Shown: positions 1 to 5,947 of the stretch, piece after piece
How the letters are laid out: each line of letters opens with the position of its first letter
Numbering within the stretch: the first letter of the stretch is position 1
Source: an uncultured Erysipelotrichaceae bacterium
GTDB taxonomy: Bacteria > Bacillota_I > Bacilli_A > Erysipelotrichales > Erysipelotrichaceae
Length of the DNA stretch: 7,379 nucleotides
Reading direction: 5' to 3'
Assembly (NCBI GenBank): GCA_902766675.1
Contig: CACXEN010000178.1
Coordinates: forward strand, 1-7,379
The notes under the pieces: model-generated
Databases searched by the model: none
What the model was told of the DNA's origin: nothing
Seen by the model: the letters and a program-made list of their open reading frames with translations, nothing else
Position numbers and translations under genes: made by a program

Positions 1-177
1 CAAAAAAGTGTAAATCTTGAAACAATGGAAGAAGTAGAATTATCCATTCAAGGTAGACACGATCCAGCAATTATTCATAGAGCACGTGTGGTAGTAGATT
101 CTATGTGCGCACTTGTATTATGTGATTTATTAGTTGCGCGTTATGGCACATTATATTTTCAAGGAGAAAGAAAGTGA
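1..177 (+). CDS. aroC: Chorismate synthase, C-terminal fragment (5' end outside window)
   Basis: Frame 1 is open from the window edge to TGA at 175-177 and gives the last 58 residues of a protein. It contains the segment QGRHDPAIIHRA followed by a hydrophobic helix (VVVDSMCALVLCDLL), which matches the conserved GRHDP...RA region near the C-terminus of chorismate synthase. That enzyme uses reduced FMN to convert EPSP to chorismate, the last step of the shikimate pathway, in the cytosol. The fragment ends shortly after this helix, as the family normally does, so the 3' end looks intact; most of the protein lies upstream of base 1. Its stop overlaps the GTG start of the next gene by 4 nt (GTGA, 174-177), and the ribosome binding site of that gene lies inside this one. 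Identification rests on the motif and on the aro context. Confidence 0.9.
   Translation, partial: QKSVNLETMEEVELSIQGRHDPAIIHRARVVVDSMCALVLCDLLVARYGTLYFQGERK
161..166 (+). promoter_or_regulatory. Ribosome binding site supporting the GTG start of aroE-aroK
   Basis: AAGGAG lies 7 nt before the GTG at 174, inside the end of aroC. It is a strong Shine-Dalgarno match and fixes the non-ATG start, which gives the expected AroE N-terminus MKLGLIGKPLGHSISP. Confidence 0.8.
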
Positions 178-1412
178 AACTAGGATTAATTGGAAAACCA
201 CTAGGTCATAGCATTTCCCCACAAATCCATAAGCAATTGATAAATGAAGAATATGCGCTATATGAATTGGATGAAGAAGAGGTAGTCGCATTTCTTAAGA
301 AGAAAGATTTTGATGGCGTAAATGTCACAATTCCATATAAAGAATTCATCTTGGATTATGTGGATGAAATATCAGAGGAAGTAAAAGAAATTGGTGCATC
401 CAATTGCATAGTGAATCAAAATGGTAAATTGGTTGCGTATAATACGGATGTATATGGCTTTCAAGAAATGCTAGTAAGAAATAATATTGATGTAAAAGAT
501 AAAAACGTTGCGATACTTGGAAGTGGTGGAGCTAGTAAAGCTTGTAAATATGCCATAACACAAATGGGTGGTATGCCACAAGTTGTATCTAGAGGAAATG
601 CTAGTGAATGCATTACATATGATGCATTAGAAAAAAATAAGAGTATGTATCAAGTAATTGTAAATACCACACCAGTAGGAATGTATCCTAATATGGATGA
701 AGCACCAATTACATTAAATGGTTATACATCTTTAGAAGCACTTATTGATGTTATTGCGAATCCTCTTCAAACAAAATTAATGTTTGAAGCCAAAACAAAA
801 GGTATAAAAACATGTGGGGGCTTTGAAATGTTAGTAAGACAAGCTGCCCATGCGGATAAAAGATTCGTAAATGTTGAAGTGGATGAAGAAAAAGTTCAAT
901 CTTGTTTATATACCTTAAAAGAGGAAATACAAAATATCATCTTGATTGGTATGCCTACATCGGGAAAATCAACAATCGCAAAAGAGCTTGCGAATAGATT
1001 GCATATGAATTGTGTTGATATGGATCAAGAAATTGAAAAACGAATGGGTATATCCATAAAAGAATGTTTTGAAACAAAAGGCGAAGAAGAATTTCGCAAA
1101 TATGAAAAAGAAATCGCAAAGGAAATTAGAGAGTATAAACATACAGTTGTGTCATGTGGTGGAGGAGTTATCAAAGATGCCACAACGATGCAATATCTAA
1201 GCACAAATGGAATTGTTGTGTGGATAGATAGAGATTTAAATCTATTGTTTGAAAGTGATAGTCGACCACTATCTTCCACAAAAGAAGATTTAAATAGACT
1301 ATATGAAGAAAGATATCCTCTATATCAAAAATATAGTGATATCCATGTATGCAATAACACTAAGATTACAGAAGTAATTGATGAGATTATTAAGAAAGGT
1401 AAGGAAAAGTAG
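174..1412 (+). CDS. aroE-aroK: Fused shikimate dehydrogenase / shikimate kinase
   Basis: This 412-residue protein joins two consecutive cytosolic steps: NADPH reduction of 3-dehydroshikimate to shikimate, then ATP phosphorylation to shikimate-3-phosphate. The AroE part (about 1-235) shows GHSISP at 11-16 (shikimate-binding serines S13 and S15), NVTIPYK with catalytic K56, GASN at 74-77, NTD with catalytic D92, the nucleotide loop GSGGASK at 116-122, NTTPVGMYP at 164-172, and GGFEMLVRQAA at 215-225. The AroK part (about 252-412) shows Walker A GMPTSGKST at 259-267, D282 and D284 for shikimate binding, FRKYE at 307-311, GGG at 329-331, and the lid arginine in RPL at 364-366. There is no stop or frame change at the joint. 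One oddity is that the usual Tyr of the AroE motif D-x-x-Y-x-P is Ala195. The GTG start overlaps aroC by 4 nt, which suggests coupling. Both domains look complete. Confidence 0.95.
   Translation: MKLGLIGKPLGHSISPQIHKQLINEEYALYELDEEEVVAFLKKKDFDGVNVTIPYKEFILDYVDEISEEVKEIGASNCIVNQNGKLVAYNTDVYGFQEMLVRNNIDVKDKNVAILGSGGASKACKYAITQMGGMPQVVSRGNASECITYDALEKNKSMYQVIVNTTPVGMYPNMDEAPITLNGYTSLEALIDVIANPLQTKLMFEAKTKGIKTCGGFEMLVRQAAHADKRFVNVEVDEEKVQSCLYTLKEEIQNIILIGMPTSGKSTIAKELANRLHMNCVDMDQEIEKRMGISIKECFETKGEEEFRKYEKEIAKEIREYKHTVVSCGGGVIKDATTMQYLSTNGIVVWIDRDLNLLFESDSRPLSSTKEDLNRLYEERYPLYQKYSDIHVCNNTKITEVIDEIIKKGKEK
1401..1406 (+). promoter_or_regulatory. Ribosome binding site fixing the aroF start at 1414
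   Basis: AAGGAA lies 7 nt before the ATG at 1414, within the last codons of aroE-aroK. The frame is open upstream to an ATG at 1378, but that start lacks a comparable site and would add 12 unconserved residues. Confidence 0.65.
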
Positions 1413-1413
1413 C

Positions 1414-2430
1414 ATGATTATTACACTGAAGAAAAATGCACCACAAGAAGAAGTTGATCGTTTGTATGAAAACTTTGAAGAGAAAGGACTCCAAGTTAAT
1501 ATCATTCAAGGTGCAAACTTTAATGTCTTTGGTTTGGTAGGTGATACATCGCAAATATCAGATAGAGATATATTAGCAAATGAATGGGTAGAAAATGTAC
1601 AGCGTGTTTCTGCGCCATACAAACTTGCGAATCGTATGTTTCATCCAGAAGATACGATTGTTAATGTTGGCGGAGTCAAAGTAGGTGGCAATGAAAAAAT
1701 CGTCATTATTGGTGGACCATGCTCTATAGAAAGTAAAGAACAAATCGTCAGAATAGGTAAAGAAGTAAAAGATTGTGGCGCCGATATGATACGTGGTGGT
1801 GCATATAAGCCACGTACATCCCCATATTCATTCCAAGGCCTAGGATATCAAGGTCTATTGGATATGGCGGATGCAAGAGAGGAAACAGGCTTACCAATTG
1901 TAAGTGAAGTGATGAGTGCTGATAAAGTAGATGAGTTTGTGGAAAATGTAGATCTTGTGCAAATAGGTGCACGAAATATGCAAAACTTCGATCTATTAAA
2001 AGCAGTAGGTCATATCAATAAACCAGTACTATTAAAACGTGGTATGAGTGCAACGATAGAAGATTGGATTATGTCAGCAGAATATATCATGGCTAATGGG
2101 AATCCAAATGTCATTATGTGCGAAAGAGGAATTCGTACATTTGAAAAATATACTAGAAATACAATGGATTTGGCAGTGATTCCAATCATCAAAGAGAAAA
2201 CACATTTACCAATCATTATTGATCCATCACATGCAACAGGGGATTGGAAATTGATTGAACCAATGTCTTTAGCAGCGATCGCAGCTGGAGCAGATGGTTT
2301 AATTATTGAGGTGCATGATCAACCGGAATGTGCATGGTCAGATGGTGCACAATCATTAAAGCCAGAGAAATTCAAACAACTAATTGAAAAAGCAAGAGTT
2401 GTCGCAAAAGCAGTAGGAAGAGATCTGTAA
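1414..2430 (+). CDS. aroF: 3-deoxy-7-phosphoheptulonate (DAHP) synthase, type I-beta with N-terminal regulatory domain
   Basis: The enzyme condenses phosphoenolpyruvate with erythrose-4-phosphate, the committed first step of aromatic synthesis. From ATG 1414 it is 338 residues, the length I recall for the Thermotoga-type enzyme. Residues 1 to about 70 form a ferredoxin-like/ACT-like domain, which in that type mediates Tyr/Phe feedback inhibition. The barrel carries GGPCSIES (100-107), RGGAYKPRTSPYSFQG (127-142), QIGARNMQNF (183-192), LLKRG (206-210), CERGIRTFE (236-244), DPSHATG (270-276) and EVHDQPE (299-305). The expected metal ligands are C102, H273, E299 and D310. It starts 1 nt after the aroE-aroK stop, and its TAA shares one base with the aroA ATG. 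Since TyrA here has no ACT domain, feedback control of the pathway most likely sits in this protein (inference). Confidence 0.95.
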   Translation: MIITLKKNAPQEEVDRLYENFEEKGLQVNIIQGANFNVFGLVGDTSQISDRDILANEWVENVQRVSAPYKLANRMFHPEDTIVNVGGVKVGGNEKIVIIGGPCSIESKEQIVRIGKEVKDCGADMIRGGAYKPRTSPYSFQGLGYQGLLDMADAREETGLPIVSEVMSADKVDEFVENVDLVQIGARNMQNFDLLKAVGHINKPVLLKRGMSATIEDWIMSAEYIMANGNPNVIMCERGIRTFEKYTRNTMDLAVIPIIKEKTHLPIIIDPSHATGDWKLIEPMSLAAIAAGADGLIIEVHDQPECAWSDGAQSLKPEKFKQLIEKARVVAKAVGRDL

Positions 2431-3701
2431 TGAGAGTTGAAATAGGAAAAGGAAAACCGAAAGAAATATCTATTCAAATACCACCAAGTAAATCGATGAT
2501 GCATCGTCATTTGATTGCGGCATCTTTAGCAAGTGGGACATCTAAGTTATTGCATTATAAAGATAACGAAGATACTATCGCTACAAAAAATGCATTAATG
2601 CATTTAGGTGCAACATTTGAAATGAAAGATGACACATTGATTGTCCAAGGTGTTGGAAAAGATTTTCGATATGATTTAGAAGTTGTGGACTGCAATGAAT
2701 CAGGAAGTACACTTCGTTTTCTCATTCCTATTTTTTCACTAACGAAAAAAGAAGTTGTCTTTACAGGTAAAAAAAGATTACTAGAAAGACCACAAAGTGT
2801 ATATGAAGAAATATTTAACGCAAATGGTCTACGATTTGAAAAAGATACAGACAATCTGATTATCGAAGGCGCATTAGCAGGTGATAATTATAAAGTACAA
2901 GGAAATATTTCTTCTCAATTTATCAGTGGATTATTATTTACACTACCATTATTATCTTCCAAAAGTACGATAGAATTAGTGCCACCAATTGAATCTGCGT
3001 CCTATATCTTTTTAACAATCGATGTATTAAAAAAAGCAGGTATTCAAATTGAATGGAAAGATAATATGATCTATATTCCGGGCAATCAATCCTATGTGCC
3101 ATTTGAAGCAGAAATGGAAGCGGATGATTCACAAGCAGCTTTCTTTATTGCATATAGTTTATTAAATGACATACCTATTACAATTTCTAATATTTCTCAT
3201 CATAGTAAACAAGGTGATCATGTGATGTTAAAAATTGTAAGAGATATGGGAGCTGATGTTATAGAATTGCGAAATGGATATCGCATTGAGCCAAATGTTT
3301 TAAAACCATGCGAAATAGATTTAAAAGATTGTCCAGATTTAGGTCCAATACTATTCGCATTAGCTTCACAAATTGAAGGGAAAACAAAATTCATTAATAC
3401 AGAGAGACTTCGTATCAAAGAAAGTGATCGTATACAAGCGATGGCTGATGAATTAAATAAAATAGGTTGTTTTATGGAAATCAGCGATAATGAAGTAGAA
3501 ATCACTGGTAAACAAATCGAATGTGAAAATGGGATATTCGATGGACATAACGATCATCGCATTGTGATGGCATTAAGCATATTACTTTCATCAAATACAA
3601 AAAAGAATGTCATACAAGGCACAGAAGCAGTTTCAAAAAGTTATCCAGATTTCTTTCAGGATTTAGAAAAGACAGGAGTTGATATAACATATGATATCTA
3701 G
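2430..3701 (+). CDS. aroA: 3-phosphoshikimate 1-carboxyvinyltransferase (EPSP synthase)
   Basis: The enzyme transfers the enolpyruvyl group of PEP to shikimate-3-phosphate, making EPSP for AroC. At 423 residues it is full length for the two-domain inverse alpha/beta barrel. Visible motifs are PPSKSMMHR at 18-26 (substrate-binding K21, S22, R26), NESGSTLRF at 89-97, LLERPQ at 117-122 (R120), SSQFISGLL at 161-169, PDLGP at 302-306 with likely catalytic D303, RIKESDRI at 328-335 with E331, DHRIVMA at 375-381, and SYPDFF at 404-409. The PEP-site segment reads ESGSTLRF rather than the class I NAGTAMRP: the glycine is kept, but the residue after the arginine is Phe instead of Pro. The ATG overlaps the aroF stop (TAATG), with AGGA at 2415-2418 as a modest ribosome binding site. 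Clostridial AroA proteins resemble this form. Confidence 0.95.
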   Translation: MRVEIGKGKPKEISIQIPPSKSMMHRHLIAASLASGTSKLLHYKDNEDTIATKNALMHLGATFEMKDDTLIVQGVGKDFRYDLEVVDCNESGSTLRFLIPIFSLTKKEVVFTGKKRLLERPQSVYEEIFNANGLRFEKDTDNLIIEGALAGDNYKVQGNISSQFISGLLFTLPLLSSKSTIELVPPIESASYIFLTIDVLKKAGIQIEWKDNMIYIPGNQSYVPFEAEMEADDSQAAFFIAYSLLNDIPITISNISHHSKQGDHVMLKIVRDMGADVIELRNGYRIEPNVLKPCEIDLKDCPDLGPILFALASQIEGKTKFINTERLRIKESDRIQAMADELNKIGCFMEISDNEVEITGKQIECENGIFDGHNDHRIVMALSILLSSNTKKNVIQGTEAVSKSYPDFFQDLEKTGVDITYDI

Positions 3702-4548
3702 AGGATCTAAAATAACAATTGTAGGATTAGGACTTTTGGGAGGTAGTTATGCCAAAGGGTTATTCAACGCAGGATATAAAGTAACAGGCATTGATATTGA
3801 TCCATCCGCAATTGAATTTGCGAAACAATACAATTGGATTGTGGAAGGTGGGGATGATGTCAATCTAGTAAAAGATAGTGATATTGTCATATCTGCTTTA
3901 TATCCAAATGTTTTTATCGAATGGGTAAAAGAAAATCAACATTTATTAAAACCAGGTAGTGTATTAACAGATGTGACAGGTATTAAAAGAGAAGTCATCC
4001 AACAAATTGGAGAAGTATTAAGAGAAGATGTGGAATTCATTTCTTGCCATCCTATGGCGGGTAGAGAATTTAGAGGTATTCAATATGCGGATCCACATCT
4101 ATTTGAAGTCGCAAACTATATTATTGTGCCAACAGAAAAAAACACGGAAAAGGGTTTAAGTGTTGCAAGAGATTTAGCGAAAGTATTAAAATTTGCGAAT
4201 GTGACAGAGTTGGATGCGAAAGAGCATGATGAGATGATTGGCTTCTTATCACAATTAACACACGTCATTGCGGTATCATTAATGAACACGAGTGATAATA
4301 GTCATTTAGCTGAATATACCGGAGATAGTTTTAGAGACTTGACTAGAATTGCAAGAATTAATGAAGCATTATGGCCTGAATTATTTGTGTTAAATAAAGA
4401 TAATCTAATTCATGAAATTGATAACTTCACTAATGAAATGCAAGCATTTAAAGAAATGTTAGAAAATGAAGATTATGAAGGGATGAAAGAAAAACTCATC
4501 ACATCAACAGAAAGAAGAAAAGCTTTTGATAAGAAGGTGCCACGATGA
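3691..4548 (+). CDS. tyrA: Prephenate dehydrogenase without ACT domain
   Basis: The enzyme oxidatively decarboxylates prephenate to 4-hydroxyphenylpyruvate, the tyrosine precursor. At 285 residues it has only the NAD-binding Rossmann domain and the helical dimerisation domain. Motifs are GLGLLGGS at 12-19, acidic D35 after the second strand (favouring NAD+ over NADP+), DVTGIKRE at 94-101, SCHPMAGRE at 118-126, FLSQLTH at 185-191 with likely catalytic H191, and FRDLTRIARI with R219 as the probable prephenate carboxylate ligand. The C-terminal ACT domain found in longer Bacillus-type TyrA is absent, and no chorismate mutase domain is fused. An in-frame TAA at 3685-3687 directly upstream makes ATG 3691 the only reasonable start. 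The gene overlaps the aroA end by 11 nt, with AGGAG at 3674-3678 (12 nt spacing) as the likely ribosome binding site. Confidence 0.93.
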   Translation: MISRGSKITIVGLGLLGGSYAKGLFNAGYKVTGIDIDPSAIEFAKQYNWIVEGGDDVNLVKDSDIVISALYPNVFIEWVKENQHLLKPGSVLTDVTGIKREVIQQIGEVLREDVEFISCHPMAGREFRGIQYADPHLFEVANYIIVPTEKNTEKGLSVARDLAKVLKFANVTELDAKEHDEMIGFLSQLTHVIAVSLMNTSDNSHLAEYTGDSFRDLTRIARINEALWPELFVLNKDNLIHEIDNFTNEMQAFKEMLENEDYEGMKEKLITSTERRKAFDKKVPR

Positions 4549-4976
4549 AAATATTAGTATTAAATGGACCAAATCTAAATATGGTTGGTATACGTGAAAA
4601 AAACGTATATGGAGAAGAAAGTTTTGAATCATTAATTCAAATGATTGAAAAGCATTGTAAGGAAAATAATGTCGAAGTCATTTGTGAGCAATCAAATCAT
4701 GAAGGTGATTTAGTAGATTGGATTCAACAAGCCTATTTTGAGAAGATGGATGGCATTGTGATCAATCCAGGCGCATATACGCATACTAGTATCGCAATCG
4801 CTGATGCAATCAGCGCAATTGCGCCAATTCCTGTTGTTGAAGTACATATCAGCAATATTGAAGAAAGAGAAGATTTCCGTAAGATTTCCTATAGTGCACC
4901 ATATTGTATCGCACAGATAAAAGGGGAAGGATTACAAGGATATCTTCATGCAATTGATTTATTAATCAAAGGGTAA
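4545..4976 (+). CDS. aroQ: 3-dehydroquinate dehydratase, type II
   Basis: The enzyme dehydrates 3-dehydroquinate to 3-dehydroshikimate, the substrate of the AroE domain encoded upstream. At 143 residues it has the usual length of the small flavodoxin-like, dodecameric type II enzyme, unrelated to type I AroD. Visible are LNGPNLNMVGIRE at 6-18, YG at 22-23 (catalytic Y22; R17 on the same flexible lid), QSNHEGDLVDWIQ at 49-61, NPGAYTHTS at 74-82 (N74, H80), and VEVHISN at 98-104 with catalytic H101, then R112 in the FRKIS segment. ATG 4545 overlaps the tyrA stop by 4 nt (ATGA), with AAGGTG at 4534-4539 as ribosome binding site. It is the last gene of the aro operon, and its stop codon lies inside the terminator stem. 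Confidence 0.96.
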   Translation: MKILVLNGPNLNMVGIREKNVYGEESFESLIQMIEKHCKENNVEVICEQSNHEGDLVDWIQQAYFEKMDGIVINPGAYTHTSIAIADAISAIAPIPVVEVHISNIEEREDFRKISYSAPYCIAQIKGEGLQGYLHAIDLLIKG

Positions 4977-4996
4977 AGAGTAATCTTTGCCCTTTT
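4968..4996 (+). terminator. Terminator of the aro operon, overlapping the aroQ stop codon
   Basis: The left arm AAAGGGTAAAG (4968-4978) pairs with the right arm CTTTGCCCTTT (4985-4995) over 11 bp with one G-U pair and a 6-nt loop. The last aroQ codons and its TAA form the left arm. Only four T residues follow (4993-4996, mostly within the stem), so termination may be incomplete on the 3' side. Confidence 0.7.
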
Positions 4997-4999
4997 ACA

Positions 5000-5008
5000 T
5001 GTTATAAT
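5000..5008 (+). promoter_or_regulatory. Extended -10 promoter for the NusG-II/Gx-transporter unit
   Basis: The sequence TGTTATAAT is a perfect TGn extension plus consensus TATAAT hexamer (5003-5008). No recognisable -35 box occurs 16-18 nt upstream, where the terminator loop lies, which fits an extended -10 promoter. The predicted transcript start is about 5015-5017, at or just before the ATG at 5017. Confidence 0.65.
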
Positions 5009-5016
5009 CTATCGGT

Positions 5017-5406
5017 ATGAAGAAAAAAGAAGTTTTAGTGATTGGAATTATATTATTGGTAGCTATAGGCACATTATTATTTTTAAATAAAAGAAATGGC
5101 TTAGATGATGGCTCTTTAGGTGAAGCTAAGGGAGAGTGGATTGGTGTAATTCACCATAATAAAGTAGTTCTATATTTTGACAGTGGTATTGATGATACAT
5201 ATACAGTCAAAGGTGATATTGGAGAAATGGTGATTGAAGTAAAAGATCAATCATGGCGTGTATTAGAAGTAGAATGTCCAAATCATGTTTGTGAACAAAT
5301 GGGATGGCATAATACAGACACAATTGGTATTCCTATTACATGTGTACCAAATGATATTGTGATTGCGGAAAAGAAAACGATAGATAATATGGAGATACAA
5401 CCGTGA
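5017..5406 (+). CDS. Membrane-anchored NusG-domain-II (EetA-like) protein
   Basis: The protein has 129 residues. Residues 2-4 are lysines and 6-24 form one hydrophobic segment, so it is probably an N-terminally anchored protein with its soluble domain outside the membrane. That domain (about 38-118) fits the NusG domain II family of Firmicutes, with the hallmark CPNHVCEQMGW (C87 and C92 in a CX4C arrangement), then PITCVPN with C109. It has no NGN or KOW arrangement of true transcription factor NusG and should not be annotated as such. As I recall, this family sits next to Gx transporters in flavin-based extracellular electron transfer loci, where the equivalent is called EetA; its biochemical role is not settled. 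ATG 5017 has no Shine-Dalgarno sequence but lies 8 nt after a consensus -10 box. A GTG at 5038 would remove the lysines and is less likely. The end overlaps the next gene by 4 nt. Confidence 0.75.
   Translation: MKKKEVLVIGIILLVAIGTLLFLNKRNGLDDGSLGEAKGEWIGVIHHNKVVLYFDSGIDDTYTVKGDIGEMVIEVKDQSWRVLEVECPNHVCEQMGWHNTDTIGIPITCVPNDIVIAEKKTIDNMEIQP
5391..5394 (+). promoter_or_regulatory. Ribosome binding site supporting the GTG start at 5403
   Basis: GGAG lies 8 nt before the GTG at 5403, inside the preceding gene. With the GTGA overlap it supports coupled translation of the two membrane proteins. Confidence 0.6.
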
Positions 5407-5915
5407 GTATAAATAAGAATCGTCGTTTTACATATTTGGCATTACTATCTGCGATGGCAATTGCCTTAAATCTTTTAGAAACAGCACTCATTCCACCTAT
5501 CATGGGTGTATTTCGTGTTGGCCTAGCAAATATTATTGCCTTACTTGCATTAATGATATTAGGCCCGAAAGAAATGATAGCTGTAAATGGTATGCGTGTT
5601 ATTATAGGCAATTTAATCAGTGGCAGATTTTTAGGAAGTACATTTTGGATTTCGCTTGGTGGAGTGGTTTTGTCTACGATAATCCTACTGTTGATGTATA
5701 AAATCAAATCGAGTGTAATATTCTCTTCTGTTATGAGTGCGATAGCGCATTCTAGTGGACAAGTACTAGTCGTAATGATGTTTTACCAACAACCTTGGAT
5801 GATAACCTTCTTACCATATTTCTTAATTATGTCGATACCTACAGGTTTTATTACAGGATATCTTGCGAAAATCGCAATCGATAGGGTGAAACCTCTACGC
5901 ATAGATAAAAAGTAA
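5403..5915 (+). CDS. Gx transporter family / heptaprenyl diphosphate synthase component I-like membrane protein (EetB-like)
   Basis: This 170-residue integral membrane protein has about five to six hydrophobic segments (roughly 9-28, 36-53, 58-72, 79-98, 103-126, 132-157). Family-like features are LETALIPPIMGVFRVGLANI near 25-44, a conserved-type arginine in NGMRV (R65), a SLGG segment at 84-87 followed by a helix, and AHSSGQ at 115-120 corresponding to the usual HN-GQ motif. These match the family annotated as heptaprenyl diphosphate synthase component I or Gx transporter, which resembles ECF-type S components. The older enzymatic name is probably misleading, because the protein has no prenyltransferase Asp-rich motif. 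It follows the NusG-II gene with a 4-nt overlap (GTGA), a pairing seen with EetA/EetB. The substrate is unknown; a quinone- or flavin-related role is inferred only from that association. Confidence 0.78.
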   Translation: MSINKNRRFTYLALLSAMAIALNLLETALIPPIMGVFRVGLANIIALLALMILGPKEMIAVNGMRVIIGNLISGRFLGSTFWISLGGVVLSTIILLLMYKIKSSVIFSSVMSAIAHSSGQVLVVMMFYQQPWMITFLPYFLIMSIPTGFITGYLAKIAIDRVKPLRIDKK

Positions 5916-5947
5916 GCAGAAGTGAAATCACTTCTGCTGTAATTTTT
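5907..5947. terminator. Bidirectional terminator between the Gx-transporter gene and rarA
   Basis: AGCAGAAGTG (5915-5924) pairs perfectly with CACTTCTGCT (5929-5938) across a 4-nt loop. On the plus strand it is followed by GTAA and five T (5943-5947); on the minus strand by TAC and five T (complement of 5907-5911). It therefore serves both convergent genes. The rarA stop codon (5928-5930, minus strand) and final Lys-Gln codons form one arm. Confidence 0.85.

Noticed and set aside
1378..1413. Upstream ATG extension of aroF giving 350 residues
   Set aside because: The extra 12 residues overlap the aroE-aroK end and are unlike the family. ATG 1414 has AAGGAA at good spacing and gives the 338-residue length expected.
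1025..3505. Several minus-strand open frames of 60-100 codons across aroE-aroK, aroF and aroA
   Set aside because: All lie opposite strongly conserved coding sequence and their translations show no family motif. Long antisense frames are expected from the codon bias.
5017..5406. Annotation as transcription elongation factor NusG
   Set aside because: The protein starts with a membrane anchor and has only the domain-II-like part with the CX4C motif. The NGN domain of a transcription factor is absent.
5403..5915. Annotation as a heptaprenyl diphosphate synthase enzyme
   Set aside because: It is a small multi-spanning membrane protein without the aspartate-rich motifs of prenyl synthases. The name is inherited from family annotation.
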